Of a stretch of 64,000 nt of DNA, positions 22,127-34,600 are shown one piece after another; the first letter of the stretch is position 1, and each line of letters begins with the position of its first letter. The position numbers were made by a program, and so were the translations under genes. The DNA comes from Castanea sativa (lineage: Eukaryota; Streptophyta; Magnoliopsida; Fagales; Fagaceae), in NCBI RefSeq assembly GCF_040712315.1, contig NC_134013.1, positions 44,438,501-44,502,500 of the forward strand, written 5' to 3'. The notes under the pieces were generated by a model. That model made no database searches, had not been told where the DNA came from, and worked only from the letters and a program-made list of their open reading frames with translations.

Positions 22127-24590
22127 ATGAAAAGGCAACACTGTAAGTCTTCTAACCCCTACCTCATTCTTCCTAGTTTATCTTTAAACACCCTAAAAAT
22201 GGGTTTTGCATACCTACTTGGTACTGATGTTGCTATAGCTGCCTTTAGGGCTAAGTTCAATATTCCCCAAGATGTTAATATTGAGTTCTGTCTTGAGGGG
22301 AACATAGAAAATGATAGGCTTCCTAGGATAGTTTTCTTTCCCTTAATGGCGATCCTCAAGGGCGGGATTAGATTCCCCATAGACCCTCTATTGCTTAGAA
22401 CCCTTAGTTTTAATGGGCTCAGCCTCGACTAGTATCTCCCCAACTTTTATAGGGTAATGAGTAGTGTGAGCCGCCTAAACAATCTGTATGGCTTAGGGCT
22501 TAACCACCACGACATCAATTTTCTATACAATATTTTTGGTGGCCTGAAAACTGGCTATTACCTAAAAATTCGAGACCCCATAGTGAGGCTGATATCGCAC
22601 CTCCCTTACTCCAATAGGAACTCCTCAGGGGAGTTTATAAAAGTGAGTGGGAACTGGCTTGTTGGCAAACTCACGTGCCCAACTTCACCTTGGCAAGTCG
22701 GTTGGTACTTCTATTTTCCTGAGCATAAGTAGTGTAGGGCTAATTGCCTCTGTCCTACCTTTACCTATCTCATTTTTGCATATATCTCACTGTCACTTTT
22801 CGTCATTTTACCATTTTATTTTATTTATTATTTTGTATGTACATATAAAATTTTTACTAACCCTTCGTTTTTAACCGACCTTACCTTTGGTCCACCGTGT
22901 AGTTTCCAAGTGCTTCAAGTTGGATCTTGGCGCCATGCACGTTAGGGACCTAAACTTTGTCCTGCGCTCAAAAATATTTATGCACTACGACGGGCAGCTC
23001 AGAGCTTCACACTTGATCCTCGACTACATTCTATGCTACACCAGCTACTAGGATCCTGGGCCTGCTTTGATGGTTGGTAGCCCCTATTGTCATACATTGA
23101 CATTTGCCTCCCTGGATTCCTACCGAGGGGCCTCACTATAGGTGAAGCTCAGGAAAGAAGACCTTGTTTTATAAGAGAGGGCTCTTTGTTATTAGTCAGG
23201 GATGGTTCAGCAGACTCAGTCTTCCAAGGCAAAGCAAAACACATTCCCGTTAAAGATCTGACTACTGCCAAATCAGACGACGTCATGGTTAAACAACATA
23301 ATATGAACATCGGCCACTTCTTCCCGGATGCCCAACTTGCCAGGGGCCAAGCAGTCCTACAACAAGCTTCCTAGTAGACACCCCCTACACCCTGTGGTCA
23401 CAACAAGAGGTTGAGGACTTCCAACAAACCTTCTACGGAGTCCAGTTCTCCTCCTGCCAGGCACACCCCCACCCTAGTCACCACTATCATGGTAACTCCG
23501 CCTGTTCAGGACACCACTCCGAGGCCAAGGTATACCAAGCAGCCAGTGATCATTGGGTCCAATGTGGCCTCCACTTCTTCATCCCCTTCCTTGGGTTGGC
23601 AGAGCTCATTCATGTTGGGTGACTACCCTCTCCCCACCGACTCTACCGTTTAGACTTAAAGGAACGGGTTAGGTGGCCAAGTTGTAGATAGTCTCAGTCA
23701 GCGGTACTTCTGCTCGAGGATATGCAACATTACTTTGATTGTTGGGATGAGGACATTGCCTTAAATTAAACTGGCATACCATAGCTGTAAGTATCCCACC
23801 ATCCTCTGTGTCTGTTTTTTTATTTTTTTTATTTTATTTTTATTTTTTAAATTTGTTTAAGTATCAATCTTTGGTCCATGTCTAACCCTCCCTCCCTCCC
23901 TTTTTTTTTTTTATCATTGCTCCAAGCTGCTCAAATGATCTACATTCTCGAAGGTCAGCTCAAGGTTACCGTAGAGGAAGCAGACAAGGAGAAAGCCCTA
24001 AAGTAGGTGTCTAAATCCACTCTACAAGAGAAGGTCCTTGAGTTGGCCTTAATAGAGCAAAGGGCTACGATTGCCGAGAGGGCTAGGGATTCTGCCGAAT
24101 GGAAGGTGGGAATGCTGGAGGGCAATCTGGGGGACTTCAACTCTAAGTTAGCCCAGGCCGAAAGTATGGTTTCAGCCTATGATAAGGAGCTTGCCGACCT
24201 AAAGGAGACAATGAAGCAATCTGAGCAAACGTTCTATAACATGGGCTTCACTGATGCTAAGAATTCATGCAGCCTTGTCATCTTCGAAGCTTGGAGGCTA
24301 GGATTTGCCAAAGGTTGGATGGCAGTTGTGGATGCCCTAAACCTCCCCATGATTTCTCCATTCAGGGATTCTACCTAAATACCACCACCCAACGATCTGC
24401 TCGTTCGAGCCCCGATCGAGGAGTAATCTGTCGAAGGAAGAGACGAGGAGGGGGAAGATAGCCCCAGCATGAGGTAGCTAGCCGAGCAGATTGACTCCCA
24501 TATGGAGGTACTTGACCTGGATAATTTGACCTCCTTTGTTGCTTTCGAAGGCCTAGACAAGTCGGAGATTAGTTTGGCACCAACCCCTCT
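22127..24590 (+). pseudogene. Antisense additional ORF of element G ('putative gypsy type transposon' protein), decayed
   Basis: The N-terminal part (22127-22729, one in-frame TAG at 22430) has the pattern of the plant 'putative gypsy type transposon' domain (Pfam Transposase_28): FPLMAILKGGIRFPIDPLLL, NNLYGLGLNHHDINFLYNIF, and EFIKVSGNW. A likely further exon (22900-23046, LGAMHVRDLNFVLRSKIF) and linker segments follow, then a coiled-coil part at 24007-24375 (VLELALIEQRATIAERARDS...), ending in an acidic tail. Domain order, an internal coiled coil and possible introns match proteins encoded in antisense between pol and the 3' LTR of some Tat-lineage elements. Stops and gaps show it is not functional here. 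The biochemical function of this family is unknown to me. Confidence 0.7.
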
Positions 24591-24616
24591 AGCTTATGGA
24601 AAAGCTTCCCTTGTCT

Positions 24617-25712
24617 TGTTAGGATTAGTGCCTTAAAATCCTATTGTATGTCATGTATGACATTATATTTTATGTAATAAACTTGTTTTTATTATTATCT
24701 AAAATAATGGTAGCATGAATGTTTGGACATTATCATATAGTCCTTGAGATGCATAGTATGTGATATATGTGATTTAGTCATAGAAGATATAAATCACAAG
24801 CTCTTTGTAAATTCAAAATCCTAGTTCATAGTTGGTGATAAAATTAGGTATTTCATTTACGAAGACTATAACACGTCAATTAAGATGATTTTTCTTGATT
24901 ATGGAAGTTGAGACTTCTAGTTGATATGTTAATATGTTTTAAGTATATAAAACATATTGAACTGGATCGCTGTGAGATTTATTATTTTATTAACGATTGT
25001 CAAATGAATAATAAATCCCACAACTTCTCATTCACATAAACTCTCAATCTTGAGGGAATAGTAAACTCGATCATGAAATGTAGGTTACTTTAATATATCA
25101 TGAGTGAAATCTAGACAAACAGTCAAAACCTCGGTATGTTGGGCAACCACACGTAATGTTGAAGGAATACACATTCTCAAGATGGAATTCATAGTCTCTT
25201 TATAGAGATATAAAATATTCCCTTGAGATAAGTTTAATAGGTTTGGTTATTCAGAGTGTTAGGCCTAACCACTTTAGTAAAGAGTTACTAAAGTTTATAT
25301 TTTATGAAATTAGATTTCATAAAATATATATGAATAACTTGAAGGATTAAACTAAGCACTCAAGGATCAAGATGTAATAATCTTCAAAGTGATAGTTACA
25401 CATTATCACTTTGTATTACTGCGAATATTTTCATGAAATGGTTAAATGTTTAATAAAGTCTTGGGATATAATTTATTAATAAGGCCTAGAGTGCAATTAT
25501 ATTTATATAGTGGTATTAAATATAATTAATGGTAACTTTGGGCTTGTCAAGAGTTGATAGATAAGTCCAAAGCCCATTGGAGTTAGAGCTTTATTTGTCT
25601 CTTTTGGTCCTACTCCAAGCCACACACTAAAACTGGCCTAAAAGGCTAACCCAATTAGATAATTAATTATTTATTTAATAAGAGTTATTAAATAAAGTAA
25701 CTGCCTAAGTGC

Positions 25713-25792
<80 letters not shown>

Positions 25793-26100
25793 AATTAAAA
25801 GGAGAAAATGATTGAGTTTTTCTTAAGAAAGAAACACTTGGTTATTCCCTTGAACAAATGCATATAGAACTGATTGAGAGACCACACATTTTGGGCACAT
25901 TGTGGAATTGGAGTGAAGATTGAAAGGCTTCCCAAGTCCAATCTTCATTTGTTTTGAATTTCGCTGCATTAAGGTACGCTTTCTTGTTTCTAAAATTCAA
26001 ATATTGCAAGTTATCTCACACGAATGAAGTGGATCTGTCATATTCTGTTGCGTGTTTTGTATGAGATACAAAACAGTGTTTTCCATGTGTTTTTCCAACA
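24617..26100 (+). repeat. 5' LTR of element A
   Basis: 1484 bp from TGTTAGGATTAG to TTTTTCCAACA, directly followed by AA and the PBS. A compound (AT)n(GT)n microsatellite at 25714-25790 is missing from the 3' LTR. Confidence 0.9.
25714..25790. repeat. Compound (AT)n(GT)n microsatellite
   Basis: About 39 bases of AT dinucleotides run directly into about 38 bases of GT dinucleotides, inside the 5' LTR of element A. Confidence 0.97.
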
Positions 26101-26102
26101 AA

Positions 26103-26114
26103 TGGTATCAGAGC
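26103..26114 (+). other. Primer-binding site of element A (initiator tRNA-Met type)
   Basis: TGGTATCAGAGC lies two bases after the LTR end. It is the standard plant copia PBS, complementary to the 3' end of initiator tRNA-Met. Confidence 0.92.
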
Positions 26115-27439
26115 GGTTTTCATTCTCATGTTTGTATAACGTGTTGAGTGAGTGTTAGAATCAAAGAAAACTGTTTTCATGGTTTTGAAAATTTTGCAAT
26201 AATTTTTCTGCATATTTTAGTTTTAAAACTATTGTTTGATAAAAATGATATTGATGTTATGATGTTGTTTAAGTTTGATTTTAACCATGTCAAATTGAAT
26301 TTTAACACTATAGCATCAATGAAATTCAGTTTTAATCTCAATCTCATTCTTTTTTATCATTAAGATCGTGTTTTGTTCATGAGAAACGTTAAAAAATGGT
26401 TAAAAGAAATTGCTGAAAAAGTTGGTTTCATGATTTTCGACTAATTGAATAGCAATTGAGTACTAATCAAATTGGGCAGAACCTATTTCTTCTTTTTTTC
26501 GTCTGATTGAAATATCAATCCAATACCAATCGAATTTTTACGATTGGTTGAATATCAATAGAGTACCAATTGAATTAGACAGAAACTATTCTTCATATTT
26601 TCGATCAATCGAGAATTGTTTAAGATCAATTGAATGCTCTTTTTCGACTGATCGAATAACAATCGAGAATCAATCGAATTGGGCAGAAACTTCGTGAATG
26701 CACTATTTTTTGAATTTTCACTAAGTGTTAACACACTGATAAAGTGCTTTCACTAAGTGTTAACACACTGATAAAGTGCAAAGCCATGTGTGATGAGATT
26801 ACACATATTTTCCATATAAAAACCTTTCTTTCAAAATTTCTAGTGGGAGAAATATTCAAGGGTTGACTCTCATGGCCTCCATTACCAGTTCATAGTAGTG
26901 TGAAGTAGGCACCTTGTCTTGGCCTCGAGCCTTGCATTCCATGTGGAGGGTGTTTGTTTTATAGTACTACAAGATTGAACTTCCAGGTTTATAGTGGTGT
27001 GAGCAAACACCTCGTCTTGGCCTCGAGCCTTGCATTTCATGCGGAGGGTGTTCTGCATCATGGTACCACTAGATTAAACTTTTGTTGGTAGATGAAATGT
27101 GGCTACACATGATCTAGGTAATGGTGTACACTAGACTAAATATTATAGTATCCTCTATGCTGAATTCTTACTATTATTATTTAGAGGCTAAATGAATAAT
27201 GACATATTATTAGTGTTTGGTAAGAGTTATCGAGATAGCACTAATAATGAAAGATATTTTCAATCAACCATAATATTTAATGTTCACTTTATGCTGAGGG
27301 ATATTGAATATGAGATTGGGTTGTTGTTGCATATTTTATATTATGGTTTTATTAAGGTTCCATACTATATGTTTATATGCTAAATTGATAATGTTTAGTT
27401 TACTTATTATATTCATGTTTATTGTTTTTAGATTTAATC
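26115..27439 (+). other. Leader of element A with direct repeats
   Basis: The 1.3-kb untranslated leader has three repeat zones. Degenerate AATCGAAT/CAATTGA motifs lie at about 26430-26690. A perfect 32-bp tandem duplication is at 26717-26780. Two roughly 98-bp units contain GGCCTCGAGCCTTGCATT, anchored at 26921 and 27019. The last motif recurs in the leaders of E and C. No gene seen. Confidence 0.75.
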
Positions 27440-28316
27440 ATGACATCCTTTAGCCCACTTGTTACTATTCTTAATAAAAACAAACTGACTGGATCCAACT
27501 ATGTTGACTGGAAAAGAAACCTAAACATTGTTCTCACCGCTGAAGAGCACAAATTTGTGCTTAATCAACCATGTCCAAACTTTCTTTCATTAGATGCTCC
27601 TTCCAAGGAAAAATAGTGATATGATCATTGTCAAAAATCTAAAGAATTGGCCAAATGCTATATCCTAGCATCTATTTCAAATGTTCTATAGCATCAAATG
27701 CAAGATGTGGAACTCGCTTCAGACGTAATGTTAAGTTTGAAGGAGATGTTTGGTGAGCAAGGCCGTTCAGCTAAGCAAGACACCATGAGGTTTATCCTAA
27801 ATACCAAAATGGCATAAAGGACACCAATAAGAGAGCATTGTCTTAAAATGATTTCTAATCTGAAAACACTAGAGATTTTAGGTGCTGACATTGATGGAGA
27901 ATCCCAAGTGGATATGAAACTCCAATCCTTGCTAGAATCATTCAAAGAATTCAAACTTAATTATAATATGAACAAAAAGATTTATACCTTGTCTGAATTA
28001 ATGAATGAATTAGTGGCAGCGGAAGGCATCCTTGGGACACCTAATGTTGATACTAATATGGCTGAAGCTTCCTCTTCTAAGCCTAAGTCGAAAGGCAAGG
28101 GTGGAAAGAAAAAGAAGGACTTCACCGAACAAGATGGTAAACAACTTGCCTTAGGAGTTGCCAATAAAGGAAAGAAAAAGGTAAAGGACTACACCAAAGG
28201 AAAATGTTTCCATTGTGGTGAGAAAGGTCATTGGAGGAGGAACTGTCCAAAATTCATAGCTATCAAGAATACAGGGGTGATGAGACCATTCCTTCTTAAA
28301 ATTTGTTTTAGTACAT
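27440..28316 (+). pseudogene. Copia gag of element A, interrupted
   Basis: Starts MTSFSPLVTILNKNKLTGSN with the usual copia gag N-terminus, continues through NYMNKKIYTLSELMNELVAA-like sequence, and carries one CCHC zinc knuckle at 28205-28246 (CFHCGEKGHWRRNC). Stops at 27614 and around 27690, plus an indel near 27820, break it. In life it would form the particle and bind element RNA through the knuckle. Confidence 0.88.
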
Positions 28317-28329
28317 AATCCCACGGATT

Positions 28330-29200
28330 CTTGATGTGTGGATTCAGGTTGTACTAATAATATCTGCAATACTTTGCAAGGGTTCTAGGAGACCAGAATG
28401 CTGAATGAAGGGGAACTGTTTCTTACTTTGGCTGATGGGAGAAAAATTCTAGTTATAGCTGTTGGAGTGTTTAATTAATGCTTTGATTCTAGAGTTTTAA
28501 TATTGGAAGACTGCTTATATGAACCTAATGTTTGTAAGAATTTAATTTCTGCAACTTATTTAGGTAAACATGGATATTGTGTTATCTTAAAAGACAATGT
28601 TGTAATAAACAAGGAAAAAGTGTTCATCTGTTTTGGCAATATTGTTGATGGTCTTTATATTATAACTCTTGATAAGCATGAATTGTACAATTTTAAATTA
28701 GATAATAATTCACATGTGAAATCATTAAAGAGAAAATTTTCTTATACTAGTGATGCATATCTTTGGCATTTACATTTGAGTCATATTAATTCAAACAGGA
28801 TCCAAAGATTGGTTAAAGATGGGCTTTTAGAAGCATTAGATTTTAATGAACTTCCAATCTGCGAATCCTGCTTAGAAGGTAAAATGACTAAAAGGCCTTT
28901 TAATGCAAAAGGAAATAGAGCCAAAGATTTGCTAGAACTAGAACATTCAGATGTATGTGGTCCAATGTTTATCCAAGCGAGAGGAAGCTATGAGTATTTC
29001 ATTACTTTCACTTATGTATACCTAATGAAGCGGAAGTCTGAAACCTTTGAAAAGTTCAAAGAGTTTAGGGTTGAAGTTGCGAATCAATTAGGTAAACGCA
29101 TGAAGGCCATTCGATCTGATTGTGGTGGCGAATATCTTCTTAGGGATTTCAAGGATTACTTAATTAAAAATGAGATTATATCCTAGATGACTACACCTGG
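28330..29200 (+). pseudogene. Copia pol of element A, part 1 (protease and integrase N-terminus)
   Basis: A protease-like CVDSGCTN-type segment with a stop is at about 28335. From 28503 comes the pre-integrase segment LWHLHLSHINSNRIQRLVKDG with the HHCC zinc-binding residues (CESCLEGKMTKRPF), then the integrase core starting LLELEHSDVCGPM. The region with the second catalytic Asp (FIDDYSRF in element E) is deleted here: the text reads YFITFTYVYLMKRK. Coding is cut at 29200 by element E and resumes at 45219. Confidence 0.85.
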
Positions 29201-30292
29201 TGTTGGGATTAGTGCCCCTAAATCCTATTGTATGATGCTATGTATGTTGTTATGTATGACTTAATGTTGTGTTGAATAAAATTTTTTTGTTATTATTTAA
29301 AAATAATGGTAACATGAATATTGAGACATTATCATATAGTTCATGAGATGCATAGTGTGTGATTTATGTGAAAAGTCACAGAAGATATAAATTATAAGTT
29401 CTTTGTAAATTTAGAATTGTAGTTTGTAGTAGGTGATGAAATTGTGCATTTCATTTGTGAAGACTATAACATATCAACTAAGATGATTTGTCTTGATTAT
29501 GGAAATGGAGATTTCTAGTTGATATGTTTTAAGAGTTAAAACATATTAAACTGGATCGGTGTGAGGTTTATTATTCAATTGACAGTCTTTAGGAGAATAA
29601 TAGACTTGATCATGAGGTGTAGGTTGCTTTGATATATCAGGAGTGAGATCTAGAGTTACGATCAAAACCTTAGTATGTTGGGCAACCACATTTAATATTG
29701 ATGGAACATATATTCTCAAGATGGAATTCATAGTCTCTTTATGGAGATACAAAATATTCCATTGAGATAAGTTTAATGAGTTTGTTATTCAGAATATTAT
29801 GCCTAACTACTTTAGTAAATTGTTATTAGAGTATATATTTATGAAATTGGATTTGATAAATATATGATGAATAACTTAAAAAATTAAATCGAGTACTCAA
29901 GAATAAAATGTAATAATTTACAAAGTGACAGTCTACATTCATGACTTTGTGTTACTACAAATATTTTATGAAGGGGTTGCATGTACAATAAAGTCTTGGG
30001 ATATAATTTGTAAATAAGGCCTAGAGTGCAACTATATTTATATAGTGGTATTAAATATAATTAATGGTAACTTTGGACTTGTCAAGAGTTGACAGAAAAA
30101 CCCAAGGCCCGTTGGAGCTAGTGTCTTATTGGTCCCTTTTGGTCCCACTCCAAGCCACACACTTAAGCCAATTGGAAGGCTCAAAAGGCCAGCCTAATTA
30201 GATAATCGGTTAGACACAAAGGGAAAAACATATTGATTTTTTTGTAGAGATTTTTAAGAACATTATTGCGAAGTGGTGTAAGAAGTGTTACA
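29201..30292 (+). repeat. 5' LTR of element E, left part
   Basis: Starts TGTTGGGATTAG. It is homologous to 43822-45213 but carries an inverted hairpin loop at 29577-29594 and lacks roughly 45 bp right after it. It is broken at 30292 by element C and continues at 38394. Confidence 0.9.
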
Positions 30293-31668
30293 TGAAGGAA
30301 AAAAACTGGTTTTGTATCTCATACAAAACACATAGCGGAAGCAACAAATAAGGATCTATTTCATTCATGATTGATAACATGCGCTATGTAAATTTCAGAA
30401 TTTAAGAACAAGATAGCGTACCTTGGTGTGGTGAAATTCAAAACCAAAGATTGAAGTACTCGGGGATACTTTTAATCTTCACTCCAATTCCACTTTACGC
30501 CCAAGATGTGTGATCTCTCAATCAGTTTTCAAAGGGAGAATGAAAGTGTCTCACACACTCTCCTACACACCGTTTCTTATTTTCACTTATCTAATAAAAA
30601 ATTCTGTATGTTTCTCCCTTTATAACTAACTGATTATCTAATTGGGCTGGCCTATTGGGCCTTTCTAATTGGGTTTTAGTGTGTGGTTTGGAGTGGGACC
30701 AAAAGGGACCAATGAGATACTAGCTCCAATGGGCCTTGGGCTATTCTGTCAACTCTTGACAAGTCCAAAATTGCCATTAACTATATTTAATACCACTATA
30801 TAAATATAGTTGCATTCTAGACCTTATTAATAAATTATATCCCAAGACTTTATTATACATGCAACCATTTCATAAAATATTCGTACTAACACAAAGTCAT
30901 GAATGTAGACTGCCATTTTGTAAATTACTACATCTTATCTTTGAGTACCCGGTTTAATCTTTCAAAATTATTCATTATATATTTATGAAATCCAATTTCA
31001 TAAATATATATTTTATTAACTCTTTACTAAAGTGGTTGAGCCTAACACTCTGAATAACTAAACTCATTAAACTTATCTTAATGGAATATTTTATATCTCC
31101 AATAAGAGATTATGAATTCCATCTTGAGAATACATGTTCCATCAATACTAAATGTGGTTGCCCAACATACTGAGGTTTTGACCGTGACTAATAGATCTCA
31201 CTCCTGATATATCAAAGCAACCTAAATCTCATGATCAGATCCATTATTCTCTCAGGATTTAGAGTTGATGTTAATAGAAGTCGTGAGATTTATTATTCAA
31301 TTGACAGTCGTTAGGAGAATAATAAATCTCACAGCGGTCCAGTTCAATATGTCTTAATTCTTAAAATATATCAACATACTAACTAAAAGTCTCCGCTTCC
31401 ATGATCAAGACAAATCATCTTAGTTGATATGTTACAGTCTCCACAGATGAAATGCCCAATTTCATCACCGACTACGAACTACATTTTGAGTTCACAAGGA
31501 ACTTGTGATTTACATCTTCTGTGACTAAATCACATAAATCACATACAATGCATCTCGTGGACTATGATAATGTCCTATTTGTTCATTTATAGATAGTCTC
31601 ATATAATTAAACAATTAAATTATTTATGACATGCCAATAAATTGGATTTTAGGGCATAAACCCTAACA
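30293..31668 (-). repeat. 3' LTR of element C
   Basis: 1376 bp. On the minus strand it starts TGTTAGGGTTTATGCCC. It contains a perfect 16-bp inverted repeat, GTGAGATTTATTATTC and its complement (31283-31298 and 31317-31332), around an 18-base loop. Confidence 0.92.
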
Positions 31669-34600
31669 ATCTCCCACTTGTCCTCAAAAACAATTTATCA
31701 TATATCTGACACTTATCTTACTTTAGAGTAATTCATAATCACTCTAAGGCAAGGCTTGGAAACAAGTTACAGCCAGATTTATTGCATAAATTATCTTTTC
31801 TAGTACTATTTCTCTTGTACTCATATCTCTCTAATGAGAAAATATCATTTACACTTAATGTGTATCTTCACCACCTAGAGTGAATACATATCTTGAAGTT
31901 CAACTTCATAATGTGTATCTTCACCACCAAGGATGAACACATATCTTGAAGTCCAACTTCATGAATCACAATCAAACTACAAATCAGTATTTGCACATCC
32001 AGTAATAATCAAAACTTCACATTTGGGGACAATCATATAACACCTGATTCTCATAAGATATTTGAGTATATGTTTTACTCTCACTAAAATAAGTGATCTT
32101 TGATTCAATTGATATTTGCTTACTATGCCTATCGTAAAATAGATATTTAGCCTAGCATGTAGCATAGCATAAAGACTTCCTATCTATTTGATATAAAGAA
32201 CCGTCTTAATACGCTCTTCCTTTTATATGTCTTAGGACCACAATCCTAAATAAAGGAACTTCAAATTTGAAAGGAAAGAATCATTTCTTGAAGTATTACA
32301 TGCTATACTTGGCTAGAATCTAATCTATTTAAGCAGTTTGAGATAGACTAAACATCCTAAATTCTGAATTTTAACAAAGTTTAATTCTTAGGATGTGACC
32401 AGTCTTTCCCAAGTACTTTATATCAAACTGGAATAGACAACCAAAAACTTCATTGATGACGATAACTTTACATCATTCTAAATGATTAGAATGTCATCAA
32501 CATACATTAAGAAATTTATTATTCTATATAGCTTTTACACACCTAAGGCCTTTTAATACTTGATCAAAATCAAACAATTTGATTTCTTGATCGAAGATGA
32601 TATTTTATGATTCATATGCTTGCTTTAGTTTATAAATAGAATTTAAGCAATTTGCATACTAAATACTACTGGTTCTTTGTTATGTACAAGTCTAGTTACA
32701 TCATATAGATGTCTTTCTCAAGATTGCTACTAAAAGAAGCTTTCTTGACACCCATTGCCATATTTCATCCAAATGAAATATAATGGATAAGAGAATCTAG
32801 ATAGTGTCAAACTTGACTATTGATGAAAAAATCTTTTCATAGTCGAACCATTTCTTTCTGAATAAATATTTTCGCCATTAGTCTTGACTTTGAAGGTTTG
32901 CACCTTCAAATCTATCAATCTCAATTTTTCTTGTAGACCTATTTGAGAACAATAGGCTTAATGTCATTAGGCTCCTCTACAAGTTCTAGACTTTAAATAG
33001 AATCTAATTTTATTTACATAACCTCGATTCAGTAATCCATATTTATATCATCTATTGCCTCTACGTAGGACCGAGGATCAAATTCATATCCTTGTGGAAT
33101 GACTTCAAAAGTTTATTCCAAAAGTATGAATTTATTTGATAATTGATAATCCTCCCGCTACGATATTGTATCGGTGTATTAGCTATATATCTAGAATAAT
33201 TCCTTGTGATGTATCTAATACAACTATCTCATTTCTAAATGTATTTCATAGTTGTCTTACAACAAATTCTGAAATATTTCTTCTAGAAAAATTCTATGTA
33301 TAGCTTTAAGATTATTCACATAGTCATCATCAAGAACTTTGTATTTGTACATTACAAACATCTTATCTTCTTTATGACTACCAAAAAAATCTTTTGAAAT
33401 TCCTTTTGGATACCCAACATAAACACACATTTTTCTACCTTTTGATTTCAATTTGTTAGACTTCCTTTCTAGCATAAGTGCTGGACATCCCCAAAAGTGG
33501 AAATATCATATGCTAAGTTCTCACCCAATCCACATTTTGACAAATGTCCTAGGAACAAACTTTTGAAATCAATTTTATAAAATATATAGTAATTATTAGA
33601 GTATATCTCCAAAAGAAGTAAGCAAACGGAAATATTAATCATGTACTTTACTATTTCTAAAAGAGTCTTATTCCTCCTTTATGTATGCACTGACTTAAAG
33701 AAGTCATTGAAACTATATTCCTTTACAATAAAGGAACCCTAGATCATATTATCATCTAAATAGAATTCATAGATTGGGAATTTAATAAGATAATGGTTCT
33801 AAAAGCCCATCTTTCACCAATCTTGAATACCATTTAGATTAATAAGATCTAGACATAAGTGCCAAACATACAATACCAAAGGACGGAAATTTTCTCTTTA
33901 AAAAGTAAAACATGAAAATTTACATCTAGAAAACAATCATGGACAAAGCTTAGCATTACCAAACCAGAAACACTTTCCTTTGGTTATACTTTTGAGTCTA
34001 ATTCCCTTTTGGCAACTACGAGGGCAAATAGCTTGCCCAACTGTTTGGTATTTTAATTCCTCTTCTTACCACTTTTTCCTTTCGGTCTAGGCTAAGAATT
34101 TAAATTAAATCATATTGATCCTAGCCTTAGCTTTAAGGATGTCTTCCTTTGCGTAGAATTCAGTCATCAATTCAGGTAAAATAAAAAATAAAATTTATTT
34201 TCAAAACAATTTGAATTGATCAAATCATTCTAACAAGGACTTGTGGATCATATCCATATGAGATTAACATTTAATCTCTACATCCAAGAATTCCAATTCA
34301 TTTTTTTAAAATTTTTTTTTCATAAAATGATATAGAATTGGAACTACTTAAGCTTTTCTTGGCACTCAATATGACTTATATTAAATATCATCTAGTAGCA
34401 CGATATTTCATACCAAACATCTCATTTAGACTTAATACAAAGTCTAAGTCTAGTGCTAACTCTTGCATCTCATGCTGTAACATATTAGCATTTCAATGGA
34501 GATTATGATCATATCATAAGCCATCTTCCATCAATGCATCGTGCATAGGAAATTATGATAATACTGAATCGAAACATATATATGTGCTTCAGCTCCTTTA

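Noticed and set aside
21037..24616. Separate plus-strand LARD-type element starting at 21037
   Set aside because: The matching LTR at 57462, its PBS on the minus strand and the shared GATTT flanks show that this region is the 3' end of minus-strand element G.
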